From the NCBI GenBank assembly GCA_036788095.1, contig DAIQOA010000043.1, forward strand, positions 1-28,190: a stretch of DNA of 28,190 nt. Reading direction: 5' to 3'. The notes beneath the pieces are model-generated. The model had not been told where the DNA came from, searched no databases, and was given only the letters and a program-made list of their open reading frames with translations. The translations under genes and the position numbers were made by a program. Position 1 is the first letter of the stretch; each line of letters starts with the position of its first letter. The DNA comes from Anaerohabitans sp036788095. GTDB lineage: Bacteria; Zhuqueibacterota; Zhuqueibacteria; Residuimicrobiales; Residuimicrobiaceae. Positions 9,601 through 16,793 of this stretch are shown here, piece by piece.

Positions 9601-11062
9601 GATACCGCTGCGAGCCGAGCCACAGGATTTGGTCCGTCTGCTGCAGGGCTTTATCGAAACCTTTCACCCCCTTTCTGTGCAAAAAAAGATCGACTTGATT
9701 TTTCGGGCGGAAGTGAGCACCGTGCCGGCGCTCATTGACAGGGACAAGTTTGAAAAAATCATCAATAATCTGCTCAGCAACGCCTTCAAATTCACGCCGA
9801 TCGGCGGACGCATCGTCGTGGAACTGCGCTGCGAACAGAATCCGGCAATAGAAAATTCAGCCAGCGCTGAAACGGCCGTCGTCTCGATCATCGACAGCGG
9901 AATCGGCATTCCGGAACAGGACCGGCAAAACATCTTTAACCGGTTCTTCCAGGTGGATGATTCGGTTAAAAGAGGCTATGGCGGATCCGGCATCGGTCTG
10001 GCCCTGGTCAAGGAACTGGTGACCCTGCACCAGTGGGAGATCTCCGTCACCAGCCGGGAGGGCAAAGGCTCGACCTTTATTCTGCAGATACCTGTTTATA
10101 AACCTGCGCAGAACATTCCGGACGCCGAGGAGCCCCCTGCGACCGTGGAGAGCGAAAACGATCCCCTCCTGATTCAAACGCCTGACCCCGCATCAAATAC
10201 CGACGGGCTTTATGCCTTTGCTGATCATCCAGCCACGGCAACAACCGGCTCAGGCAAGACGAAGGCGGCCGTCACTGCATCCCATAGAGGCCTTTCAAGA
10301 CCGAAAATTCTCATCGTCGAGGATTCCGCTGATGTGCGGTTCTTTCTCGCCGATCAGCTTGGCCACGCGTTCGACACGGAGCAGGCGGACACGGCCCAGG
10401 AGGGAATCGCCCTGGCGGCGAAGACCATGCCGGATCTCATCCTCAGCGATGTGATGATGCCGGTGGTGGATGGCATCGAATTTTGTCATCGCCTCAAGTC
10501 CGACTGGCAGACCAGCCACATACCGGTCATCCTGCTGACCGCCAAGGCTCTGCCGGACGATAAAATCAAGGGGCTTGAAACCGGCGCGGACGACTATATC
10601 ACTAAACCTTTCAATATGGACGAACTGGTGGCGCGGATAAAAAATCTGATCGATCAGAGAAAACGTCTGCGCGACAAGATCAAACAAGAGTTGAACCTGC
10701 GGCCGGAGGCCCTGGCGGATAACAGCGTTGACAAGGAATTCATGCAAAAGCTGCTGGCGGCCCTGGAGCAGAACCTTGCGGATGAAAATTTTGACAGCGA
10801 ACGGCTGGCGCAAAAGCTGTTCGTCAGCCGCAGCCGGCTGCATCGGAAATTGCGGGCGCTCACCGGTCAGGCGCCGGGTGAGTTTATCAGAATGTACAAG
10901 CTCAAGCGTGCCGCTCAAATGCTTGTGGAAAATAGAGTTAGCGTAACTCAGATCGCCTATGAAGTAGGCTTTGGCAGTCCCGCCCAATTTACCCGCGCTT
11001 TTAAGAAATACTTTTCCTGCCTTCCCTCGGAATTTGCCCGGCGAAAGATATTGCCCGGCTGA
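6692..11062 (+). CDS. Hybrid two-component system protein (propeller sensor, histidine kinase, receiver, AraC)
   Basis: I place the start at GTG 6692, eight bases after GGAGGGG (6679-6685); an in-frame TTG at 6632 has no such site. It is 1456 residues. In order: an N-terminal hydrophobic export segment; 14 two-component-regulator-propeller blades from ~60 to ~745 (for example 'GGIWIGTKSGVVHRYD', 'NKLWIGFWGLGLARLD'), enough for two seven-bladed propellers; a Y_Y_Y domain ~773-845; a membrane helix ~857-880; HisKA with phospho-acceptor His914 in 'FFANLSHEFRTPLTLIKGPL'; HATPase with 'NNLLSNAFKFTP' and 'GSGIGLALVKEL'; a receiver with phospho-acceptor Asp1253 in 'LILSDVMMPVVDG' and Lys in 'YITKPF'; and a C-terminal AraC HTH ('SVTQIAYEVGFGSPAQFTRA'). 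All key residues are present. HTCS proteins sense oligosaccharides in the periplasm and activate carbohydrate utilisation genes, so the flanking hydrolases and surface proteins are candidate targets. Confidence 0.95.
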   Translation: MGYRAYTIFSRFIHSLPFTVWVMFHSLAGAVVAAHPNPMSSLIFHRLTTAQGLANNNVNDLLQDRLGLIWFATDDGLNRFDGYEVHTLRHVLGDENSLTDHSIWTLMEDRSGGIWIGTKSGVVHRYDPSTETFQKWVLNKDAVKDNTITAICESSRGAVWIGTYRSGLYRLDPAGGEIEHWSSTPQDSTTPSSDYVTSIAEDLNGDIWIGTYHGLNRLPIGSLGEDAKFIRYYAKKGDPHTLSDDIVWNLTKSELEPGVLWIGTAEGLTVWHCESETFSQIRIPNPDHLQFGGSAGSVIEEMIEGERILWIDSFAGLIRYNWHRRSFERFTADEKDPHSLAHNHINGMIRDQSGVLWLATEKGVCRYPSKSIKFNNARSQQITLRSGEEPPENIRAIVKTDDGLLWFGTENGLYLAERHGTDAARRSLEIKKHSQVQGLNIWSLAADGSQGLWIGTYGSGLFHLDVNTNRLQAVHPYDKKITIPAIKYNKALFTDKQNKLWIGFWGLGLARLDPASGECTMWLHDAKDPHSLSHNDVWVISQDSRERIWIGTNGGGLNLFSPKGGGRFLHWYAGGGSSEAQAKGPNTSSLTSNSIYAICQWRNGKKSLPPDKTVLWIGTSNGLHKFVVHNAGPDSLSAYPVEISSFTTQDGLANNSIKAILEDENGHLWLGTAAGISFFNTQEGSFINYDEADGVAGADFNNSSAWTDESGTMLMGSTSGLNCFNPRTILRSQYRPPVLITDFQILNSSVRAQDPALGGHKGILYAEEITLSHRQNVFSFQLAALDYNAPSSIEYAYQMEGFDDDWVYGGTRRFITYTNLNPGRYLFKAKSTNSDGIWSDQVVIKKVTITPPWWQTSWAILVYLLMLFGSVYGIIRFQAHRSRTQTMLRMQELEFNHLRQVENMKSRFFANLSHEFRTPLTLIKGPLEQLMNGRIKSNHLHYYQMLYRNAEKLQRLIDQLLELSQLEAETIPLRAEPQDLVRLLQGFIETFHPLSVQKKIDLIFRAEVSTVPALIDRDKFEKIINNLLSNAFKFTPIGGRIVVELRCEQNPAIENSASAETAVVSIIDSGIGIPEQDRQNIFNRFFQVDDSVKRGYGGSGIGLALVKELVTLHQWEISVTSREGKGSTFILQIPVYKPAQNIPDAEEPPATVESENDPLLIQTPDPASNTDGLYAFADHPATATTGSGKTKAAVTASHRGLSRPKILIVEDSADVRFFLADQLGHAFDTEQADTAQEGIALAAKTMPDLILSDVMMPVVDGIEFCHRLKSDWQTSHIPVILLTAKALPDDKIKGLETGADDYITKPFNMDELVARIKNLIDQRKRLRDKIKQELNLRPEALADNSVDKEFMQKLLAALEQNLADENFDSERLAQKLFVSRSRLHRKLRALTGQAPGEFIRMYKLKRAAQMLVENRVSVTQIAYEVGFGSPAQFTRAFKKYFSCLPSEFARRKILPG

Positions 11063-11072
11063 TCATTTCGCT

Positions 11073-11105
11073 ACAAAACAGCAAAAGATCGGCACAAAAC
11101 AGCAA
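11073..11105. promoter_or_regulatory. Direct repeat ACAAAACAGCAA with 21-base period, possible operator
   Basis: ACAAAACAGCAA occurs exactly twice, at 11073-11084 and 11094-11105, so the copies are 21 bases apart, two helical turns. It begins 11 bases after the HTCS stop codon. AraC-family proteins classically bind directly repeated half-sites at this spacing (for example araI1/araI2), so autoregulation or control of downstream genes is possible. The function is inferred from spacing and position only. Confidence 0.35.
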
Positions 11106-11145
11106 TTTTACATCCTCGCGAGTTTTTATATTCTACTGCACGGAG

Positions 11146-11176
11146 CCGGTAGGTGGTGGAATGTACCGCCCACCGG
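11146..11176. other. GC-rich hairpin
   Basis: The left arm CCGGTAGGTGGTGG (11146-11159) pairs with CCGCCCACCGG (11166-11176) around the loop AATGTA, with a bulge and a mismatch. No T-tract follows, so it is not a convincing terminator. It sits just before the possible small ORF and might be leader structure. Confidence 0.3.
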
Positions 11177-11206
11177 CAACAGCCCTTCAGGGAAGGTCAC
11201 GCCGCT

Positions 11207-11389
11207 ATGCGGTTCATTAAGAAAAAATTTAAGACGCAAAAACAGGTCGCAGCGGACGTTAAAGAGACCACTGCGGCGAAAATCCACCGACAGGATCGGA
11301 TTTTCGCCGTCGCCATCTATTTCCTGTTGATCCTGGTCGCCTTTTCCCTGATGATGATTTTTTTCAATGTATTGATCAGGATGCATTGA
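11207..11389 (+). CDS. Possible 60-residue single-pass membrane protein
   Basis: From ATG 11207 the frame encodes a basic N-terminus ('MRFIKKKFKTQKQVAADVKE'), a short polar linker, and one clear hydrophobic helix ('IFAVAIYFLLILVAFSLMMI') close to the C-terminus. That layout is typical of small inner-membrane proteins. A longer version from GTG 11153 exists but adds non-hydrophobic residues overlapping a hairpin. The ribosome site is weak (AGGGAAGG at 11190-11197). No family is recognised. It lies between the HTCS gene and the surface-protein genes on the same strand; it could be spurious. Confidence 0.4.
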   Translation: MRFIKKKFKTQKQVAADVKETTAAKIHRQDRIFAVAIYFLLILVAFSLMMIFFNVLIRMH

Positions 11390-11471
11390 AGCCAGGTCCC
11401 ATTCTGGTTGGCACATTCCGCGGGAGCAACGGAGTTGAATAGAGATTATCCGAATCCTGATTGCCTTTTTT

Positions 11472-11559
11472 AACCGCAGAGAAAACACAAAGCAACGCAG
11501 AGGGAATGAAAAAACTTGTGCACTATTGCTTCTCGGCGTTCTTGGCGACCTTTGCGGTT
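11472..11559. repeat. Imperfect inverted-repeat element, ACCGCAGAG/AACGCAGAG type
   Basis: The left arm starts AACCGCAGAG and continues to AACGCAGAGG. The reverse complement of the right arm starts AACCGCAAAG and continues through CGCCAAGAACGCCGAGAA. The outer ten bases match at nine positions, and each arm carries two copies of a degenerate (A)CGC(A/C)GAG unit. This explains the nearby open frame containing 'TAEKTQSNAEG': from memory, such peptides recur in annotations of unrelated bacteria as translations of this kind of repeat, so I treat it as non-coding. Confidence 0.6.
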
Positions 11560-11604
11560 GATCCGTTGCCCATCTGCCGGCTAAACCAAATAAATTATTA
11601 TGGA

Positions 11605-11721
11605 ATGCACGAAACGACCAGGCTGGATGATAACATCATAATCTTTTCGTGCCTTTTGTTGTGTGCTTCTTGGTTATTGCCGGGGCCGTATATTATCGCC
11701 GTTTTGCAGCTCTTTAGGCAA
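11605..11721. repeat. Imperfect inverted-repeat element, CACGAAA type, copy 2
   Basis: The left end ATGCACGAAACGACCAGGC matches ATGCACGAAATGATCAGGC of the copy at 6440. The right end GCTCTTTAGGCAA (11709-11721) is identical to 6560-6572. Within it, GCACGAAA near 11607 is opposed by TTTTCGTGCC near 11645, and the centre contains ATGAT-AAC-ATCAT. The interior differs from copy 1 and is shorter (117 against 133 bases between the same end points), as expected for an old dispersed hairpin repeat. Confidence 0.55.
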
Positions 11722-11893
11722 GTTCCGTATGAGCAAAATCAAACCACGTAGGAAGGGTTTAAAATTGATCGCCGGTATTTTAATACAAGCGGAGCGAGAA
11801 AATTAAGCGTGTCATTTACTTTCCGCACAAGAGGGTACTGCCGACAATAGCTAAAAAATTTTAACATCACGAGCCAAGTCATCGGGAGGATTT

Positions 11894-14800
11894 ATGAATA
11901 TAGTCATAAAGCGACACAGCGCTTCCGCGGTTAAACTGAGCGGCGTTTTATTGCTCTTCGCTGCTCTGTTCCCCGTCTTTGCTGATGCCCAGATTGGCGG
12001 TTGCGTTGCCGACTTAACCGCTGCACCGACCTCCGGCTGCAAAGGCTTGACCGTGACCTATACCGATGCCTCCAATGGCGCTGTTTCCTGGACCTGGAGT
12101 TTCCCCGGCGGCGCCCCCTCCTCCGCGGATGGAAAAGGTCCGCATAAGGTGGTGTACAAAACCGCCGGCATTTTTGATGCGGCGCTGGCCATCAAATGCA
12201 AGGAGGGCGTGGACAGTGAGTATAAAAAAGGGCTGATTCATGTGTCGGACTGCGGTTGTGTCGCAGAGTTTTCCGCTGCTCCGACCTCCGGGTGCCCTGG
12301 CCTTGAAGTGATTTATACTGATCATTCGACCGGAGCGGTCTCCTGGAGCTGGCATTTTCCCGGTGGTATACCTTCCTACGTCGAGGGTAAGGGTCCGCAC
12401 AAAGTGGTTTACAAAACCATCGGGGTCTACGAGGCCTCCTTGGAGATCAAATGCGACAATATCGGCGACAGCGAAACCAAGAAGGCTCTGATTCAGATCG
12501 TAGACTGTACGTGTGAAGCCGCTTTCACCGCCACTCCAACTTCCGGAACCGCGCCGTTATCCGTCCGGTTTACCGATCATTCCACCAATGCGGTCAATTG
12601 GATTTGGTCTTTTCCCGGCGGTGTCCCCTCGTCCATGCAAGGCCAGGGACCGCATACCGTGGTCTATCCCAATCCGGGTGACTATGATGTCTCGCTGCAG
12701 ATCCTGTGTGCCAATGGGCAGGATTTGCTGCAAAGAGGCAAATATATCCAGGTGGAACGTCCGCTGTTGACCTATGATTATGGCGATGCGCCGGAGGGCG
12801 CCATAGCGTATCCCGCCACCGGAGTGGTTGGCGCCTTTCCCACCTGTCGCTCCTCCGGTTCAGCCGGCTTTGTCCGGCATCGGGGGGATAAGGGCACTTT
12901 CCTGGGCAACAAGGTCGATTATGAAGCAGACGGCAATGCTGGATGGTGTTCATCCAGCCGCTTGTTCGATCAGGATGAACTTTGCTATGAAGCGGATGCC
13001 GGCCTCTGGGCGCCGGATGCATTTACCCTGCGGGATAGCGCCGGCGTGATTCAGATTGTTACATTGTGTGAGGAGTTTGACGGCACCGCTTTGGGCGAGC
13101 CCTGCGAGACCGCCCGCTGGGGGCGAAACATCAACCTTTGGTATCAATCCGATCATGTGGCCGGCGGGGCCTTTGTCAATGTGCTGATGGACTGGAATCA
13201 GGACGGCAGCTGGGGGGGATCCAGCGTCTGCACCGATGCCCCGGCGCCGCGTTGGGCTGAAGAACATGTCTTAAAGAATTTTCCACTTCCCGGTGGCGCG
13301 AACGGCCATATCTCGCTGTGGAATCCGCCTGATTTTTTGATCGGCCCCCATACTGGCTACGTATGGTGTCGCATGACCATCACCGAGACGCCGGTGCCTT
13401 TGCCCTGGGACGGCTCCGGCGATTTCAATGAGGGTGAGAGCGAAGACTATCTGCTCAAGATCGTAGAGAAAAACCGGCTTTACGACTATGGGGATGCACC
13501 CTTTCATACCCGGCTGGCGGATGGCGGCGCGCAACATCGCATGTTTCAGAACGTCTGTCTCGGCTCAGGCATCGATGCGGAGCCGGATGGCCTGGCCGAC
13601 AAACAGGCTCTGGGTGATGACCGCAACGGCCGTGACGACGAGGACGGCGTTGAATTCCGCAGCGGCTGGGTGATCGGCGATACGGCGCGCGTAACGGTGA
13701 CCGCGTCGGCAGGCGGCCTGCTCAAGGCCTGGGTCGATTTCAACCAAGACCGGGATTGGGACGACAAGGGCGAGATGGTGCTCGATATCCAGGTGGCCGA
13801 GGGAATGAATCCCTTGCGTTTTTTCATACCTCCGGACGCCAAAGAAGATACAACCTATGCGCGATTTCGGTTTAGTTTACAGGCCATCCCAGGCCCCACC
13901 GGATTGCTCATGGACGGCGAAGTGGAGGATTACCGGGTTTTTCTGAACAGGACTCATTATGATTATGGCGATGCCGCACTGCCATTTCCGACCGCCTGGA
14001 CAACCGGCGGTCCCCGTCATCTGATCTCGCCGCTCTATTTCGGCGCAACCGTGGATTGGGAGGCGGACGGGGTTTCATCGGCAAACTGCGACGCCGATGA
14101 TAACACCGGTGTCGATGATGACGACGGCATTCGATTCATTCCGCCTTTTGTCCCCGGCTATCATTTTAGCTACACCGTCTCCCCCTCCGCCGAAGGGTAT
14201 ATCACCGCCTGGATCGATTTCAACCACGATGGCGATTGGGAGGACGATTGGGAGCATATCCAACTGGGTCGTCATACCGTGGCGCCGAGAACGGATCATC
14301 CGGGAATGCCGCACTATTTTTCAGCGTATATTCCCGCAGACGCGCCCTTGGAGCGGGTGGCGGCGCGGTTTCGCATCAGCAGCACTCCCGAACTGACCTA
14401 TACCGGATCAGCCGGCGATGGCGAGGTGGAGGATTACAGCTTTCCAATCGGCGCGGGCATGGATTCTCTGGATTGGGGAGATGCCCCGGATCCGCCCTAT
14501 CCGACCCTGGCCATACACGACGGCCCGCGCCACATCCTCAGCGATCGCGCAGGATTTATCGATGTCGATCAGGAGGCCGATGGATTGCCGTCCCTGCTGG
14601 CGGACGGCGATAATCACAACGGCATCGACGATGAAAACAACTACCGGTTCATCACCCCGCTGGTTCGCGGCCATAATGCTCAGCTAGAGTTCTGGCCGAC
14701 AGACAACAGCATCTTAAACGGCTGGATCGATTTTAACGCCGACGGCGACTGGGATGATCCCTTTGAACATTGCATCCAGGACCTGGCGGTAAGCAACCCC

Positions 14801-16639
14801 GGACATCCGGATACTACAATTTTTACAGTGCCTTTAAGCACAGTCGACGGCTATTCCTACGCCCGTTTCCGCATGAGCGAAAACACCGGCATCAGTTACA
14901 CCGGACTGGCGGTCTTTGGTAATGTCGAGGATTATCGCATCCTCTTGGGAGAAGCCTCGCTGTGCGAACGGGACTCGCTCGCTCTGGTGGCTCTGTATCG
15001 CAGCACCAATGGCGATGAATGGGCGAATAACAGCCAATGGCTGAGAGGGCCGCTCTCCTCCTGGTTTGGTATTGAGCTCGACAGCTGCCGGGTCCATGCG
15101 ATACGCTTGACGAGTAACAATTTGACCGGAGTCCTGCCCGCGGAGATCGGCCATCTCGATGCCATGGAGATCCTGGATCTGAGCACGACCACCTACTCCG
15201 ACAGCTTTCCTAACGAAATCAGCGGCAGCCTGCCGGTTGAACTGGGAGGGTGCGGTGCTTTAAGAGAACTGAATCTGTCAAACAACCGTTTTAGCGGATC
15301 CATACCCGCCAGTTTGGTAAAACTGCGACAACTTTTAGTACTGCGGCTTGGATACAATGAACTCACCGGCGCCATTCCGGCTGAGCTTGGCGATCTAGAC
15401 CGTTTGCAGCGATTAGATTTGAACCGAAATATGTTGGAAGGTGAAATACCCATATCGCTGTGCAATTTAGCAAGTCTGCAAGAGTTGTATGTGCACGATA
15501 ACCAATTGACCGGAAGGATCCCCGCCGAGATCAGCAGATTGTCCGAACTCTCGATGGTTTCATTAGGACGCAATCGTCTGCACGGGCGGCTGCCGGCAGA
15601 GCTGTTCACATTGCCCCGCCTGCGGATTCTCGGCTTGTATGATAACGAGTTCTCCGGATCGCTGTCGCCGGCGGTCGGAAATCTGGTTAATCTAACACAT
15701 TTGTCCATGTATGAAAATCAGTTCGAGGGCGAGCTGCCCGATGAGCTGTATACGCTGGCCAATTTGCGTCATCTGAAACTCAGCAACAATCACTTCAGCG
15801 GTGAGATCTCTTCGGCTATCGGCGAACTTGGCCATCTGACGCATCTGTGGCTGGATGAGAATGATTTTTCCGGTTCGTTGCCGGATGAACTGGCCGGCAT
15901 GGATAGCCTGGCAGTCATCGATGTGAACGGAAACCGCTTTACCCACTTTCCGGATATTTCCTCCTTTTCGTCTTTAAGGACTCTGCAATTGCAGAACAAC
16001 TGTTTGACCTTCGGCGATATCGAGCCGAATATGAGTGTGGCGAGCTATTTTTATGGCTATGCCCCACAGGACAGCCTCGGCAGCAAGCGGGACACCACCT
16101 TGACTGCCGGCAGGCCGTTCCAACTCCATGTTGAGGTGGACGGCACAGCGAACCACTATCAGTGGCAGCGCAACGGCGTTGATCTAGCCGCCCGCAACAC
16201 GGCAACCCTGACGCTTTTAGCAGTTTCAGCCGCGGACACCGGCAGCTACGTCTGCCGGATCACCAACAGCATTGCCGTTGATCTGACTTTGTATACTCGT
16301 CCAGTCCATCTTGCCATCGACGGCATCACCGCGGCTGAGAGCGCCCCTGCGGTTCTTCCGGACCACTTTTCCCTAGAGCAGAATTATCCGAATCCCTTTA
16401 ATCCGGAGACCCGCATCATCTACCGGCTGCCGCGTCCGTCCCAAGTAGGGTTGGGGATTTATAATTTGCAGGGCCGGTGCATCCGCCTGTTGGTCCATAG
16501 CCATCAGGAGGCCGGTCTGCACAGCGTCGTCTGGGACGGGTGCGATGATCATGGAGTCAAGATGAGTTCGGATATCTATTTTTACCGGATAAAGGCTGGT
16601 GATTTTTCCGCGGTGCGAAAAATGGTTCTGCTGCAATAA
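11894..16639 (+). CDS. Secreted modular surface protein: PKD x3, GEVED x4, LRR, Ig-like, T9SS-type sorting domain
   Basis: ATG 11894 follows GGGAGGA; 1581 residues. A signal peptide ends near 'FPVFADAQ' (~32). Three PKD-type domains occupy ~37-288 ('VSWTWSFPGGAPSS', 'VSWSWHFPGGIPS', 'VNWIWSFPGGVPSS'); the first two carry extra cysteines in 'PTSGC' that the third lacks. Four GEVED-type modules follow (~294-516, 530-681, 689-845, 859-1014), each opening 'DYGDA' or 'DWGDA', with a 'DFNxDxDW'-like acidic loop suggesting calcium, and closing 'GEVEDY' or a variant. Then come ~12 plant-type LRRs (~1018-1390, 'LSNNRFSGSIPASL'), an Ig-like domain (~1390-1475, 'YQWQRNG...DTGSYVC') and the C-terminal 'LEQNYPNPFNPETRIIYRLP' domain. 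It probably acts at the cell surface in adhesion or ligand binding; no catalytic domain is seen. Confidence 0.9.
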   Translation: MNIVIKRHSASAVKLSGVLLLFAALFPVFADAQIGGCVADLTAAPTSGCKGLTVTYTDASNGAVSWTWSFPGGAPSSADGKGPHKVVYKTAGIFDAALAIKCKEGVDSEYKKGLIHVSDCGCVAEFSAAPTSGCPGLEVIYTDHSTGAVSWSWHFPGGIPSYVEGKGPHKVVYKTIGVYEASLEIKCDNIGDSETKKALIQIVDCTCEAAFTATPTSGTAPLSVRFTDHSTNAVNWIWSFPGGVPSSMQGQGPHTVVYPNPGDYDVSLQILCANGQDLLQRGKYIQVERPLLTYDYGDAPEGAIAYPATGVVGAFPTCRSSGSAGFVRHRGDKGTFLGNKVDYEADGNAGWCSSSRLFDQDELCYEADAGLWAPDAFTLRDSAGVIQIVTLCEEFDGTALGEPCETARWGRNINLWYQSDHVAGGAFVNVLMDWNQDGSWGGSSVCTDAPAPRWAEEHVLKNFPLPGGANGHISLWNPPDFLIGPHTGYVWCRMTITETPVPLPWDGSGDFNEGESEDYLLKIVEKNRLYDYGDAPFHTRLADGGAQHRMFQNVCLGSGIDAEPDGLADKQALGDDRNGRDDEDGVEFRSGWVIGDTARVTVTASAGGLLKAWVDFNQDRDWDDKGEMVLDIQVAEGMNPLRFFIPPDAKEDTTYARFRFSLQAIPGPTGLLMDGEVEDYRVFLNRTHYDYGDAALPFPTAWTTGGPRHLISPLYFGATVDWEADGVSSANCDADDNTGVDDDDGIRFIPPFVPGYHFSYTVSPSAEGYITAWIDFNHDGDWEDDWEHIQLGRHTVAPRTDHPGMPHYFSAYIPADAPLERVAARFRISSTPELTYTGSAGDGEVEDYSFPIGAGMDSLDWGDAPDPPYPTLAIHDGPRHILSDRAGFIDVDQEADGLPSLLADGDNHNGIDDENNYRFITPLVRGHNAQLEFWPTDNSILNGWIDFNADGDWDDPFEHCIQDLAVSNPGHPDTTIFTVPLSTVDGYSYARFRMSENTGISYTGLAVFGNVEDYRILLGEASLCERDSLALVALYRSTNGDEWANNSQWLRGPLSSWFGIELDSCRVHAIRLTSNNLTGVLPAEIGHLDAMEILDLSTTTYSDSFPNEISGSLPVELGGCGALRELNLSNNRFSGSIPASLVKLRQLLVLRLGYNELTGAIPAELGDLDRLQRLDLNRNMLEGEIPISLCNLASLQELYVHDNQLTGRIPAEISRLSELSMVSLGRNRLHGRLPAELFTLPRLRILGLYDNEFSGSLSPAVGNLVNLTHLSMYENQFEGELPDELYTLANLRHLKLSNNHFSGEISSAIGELGHLTHLWLDENDFSGSLPDELAGMDSLAVIDVNGNRFTHFPDISSFSSLRTLQLQNNCLTFGDIEPNMSVASYFYGYAPQDSLGSKRDTTLTAGRPFQLHVEVDGTANHYQWQRNGVDLAARNTATLTLLAVSAADTGSYVCRITNSIAVDLTLYTRPVHLAIDGITAAESAPAVLPDHFSLEQNYPNPFNPETRIIYRLPRPSQVGLGIYNLQGRCIRLLVHSHQEAGLHSVVWDGCDDHGVKMSSDIYFYRIKAGDFSAVRKMVLLQ

Positions 16640-16793
16640 GGGACGATGGGATGCACCGTTTTGCAGTGCGGTCGTCGGTTAAACCGTTCTTGCGGAAAGA
16701 ACTTTTTGTTCTCGGCGCTGAAATGAATCCATGGGCGCGGAGTTTACGGCGATGCAATCAAGCAGTTATCATTTGTTACAGGAGGCGATCAAG
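16640..16793. other. Short intergenic spacer with terminator
   Basis: This spacer contains the terminator-like hairpin at 16686-16707 and the ribosome site GGAGG (16781-16785) for the next gene. In-frame upstream starts at 16731 and 16752 exist but lack both a ribosome site and a signal peptide, so I leave them non-coding. Confidence 0.6.
16686..16707 (+). terminator. Rho-independent terminator-like hairpin
   Basis: A perfect six-base-pair stem GTTCTT / AAGAAC closes the loop GCGGA and is directly followed by TTTTT (16703-16707). It lies 47 bases after the stop codon of the PKD/GEVED/LRR gene. The stem is short and not GC-rich, so the strength is uncertain; if active it separates the first surface-protein gene from the next two. 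Confidence 0.5.

Larger units (their letters stand above)
11063..11893. other. 830-base intergenic region between HTCS and surface-protein genes
   Basis: This stretch holds a 12-base direct repeat (11073-11105), a GC-rich hairpin (11146-11176), a possible small membrane-protein gene (11207-11389), two imperfect inverted-repeat elements (11472-11559 and 11605-11721), and the ribosome site of the next gene (GGGAGGA, 11883-11889). The rest is AT-richer than the coding sequence. I see no RNA gene of a class I recognise. Confidence 0.55.

Noticed and set aside
11146..11210. Possible riboswitch or small RNA before the 60-residue frame
   Set aside because: There is one hairpin, but the sequence does not match the conserved cores of riboswitch or SRP/6S-type RNAs that I know.
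11461..11751. 96-codon open frame with 'TAEKTQSNAEG' and a hydrophobic stretch
   Set aside because: It runs through two inverted-repeat elements, has no ribosome site, and its peptide is what such repeats produce when translated; the hydrophobicity follows from T-rich sequence.
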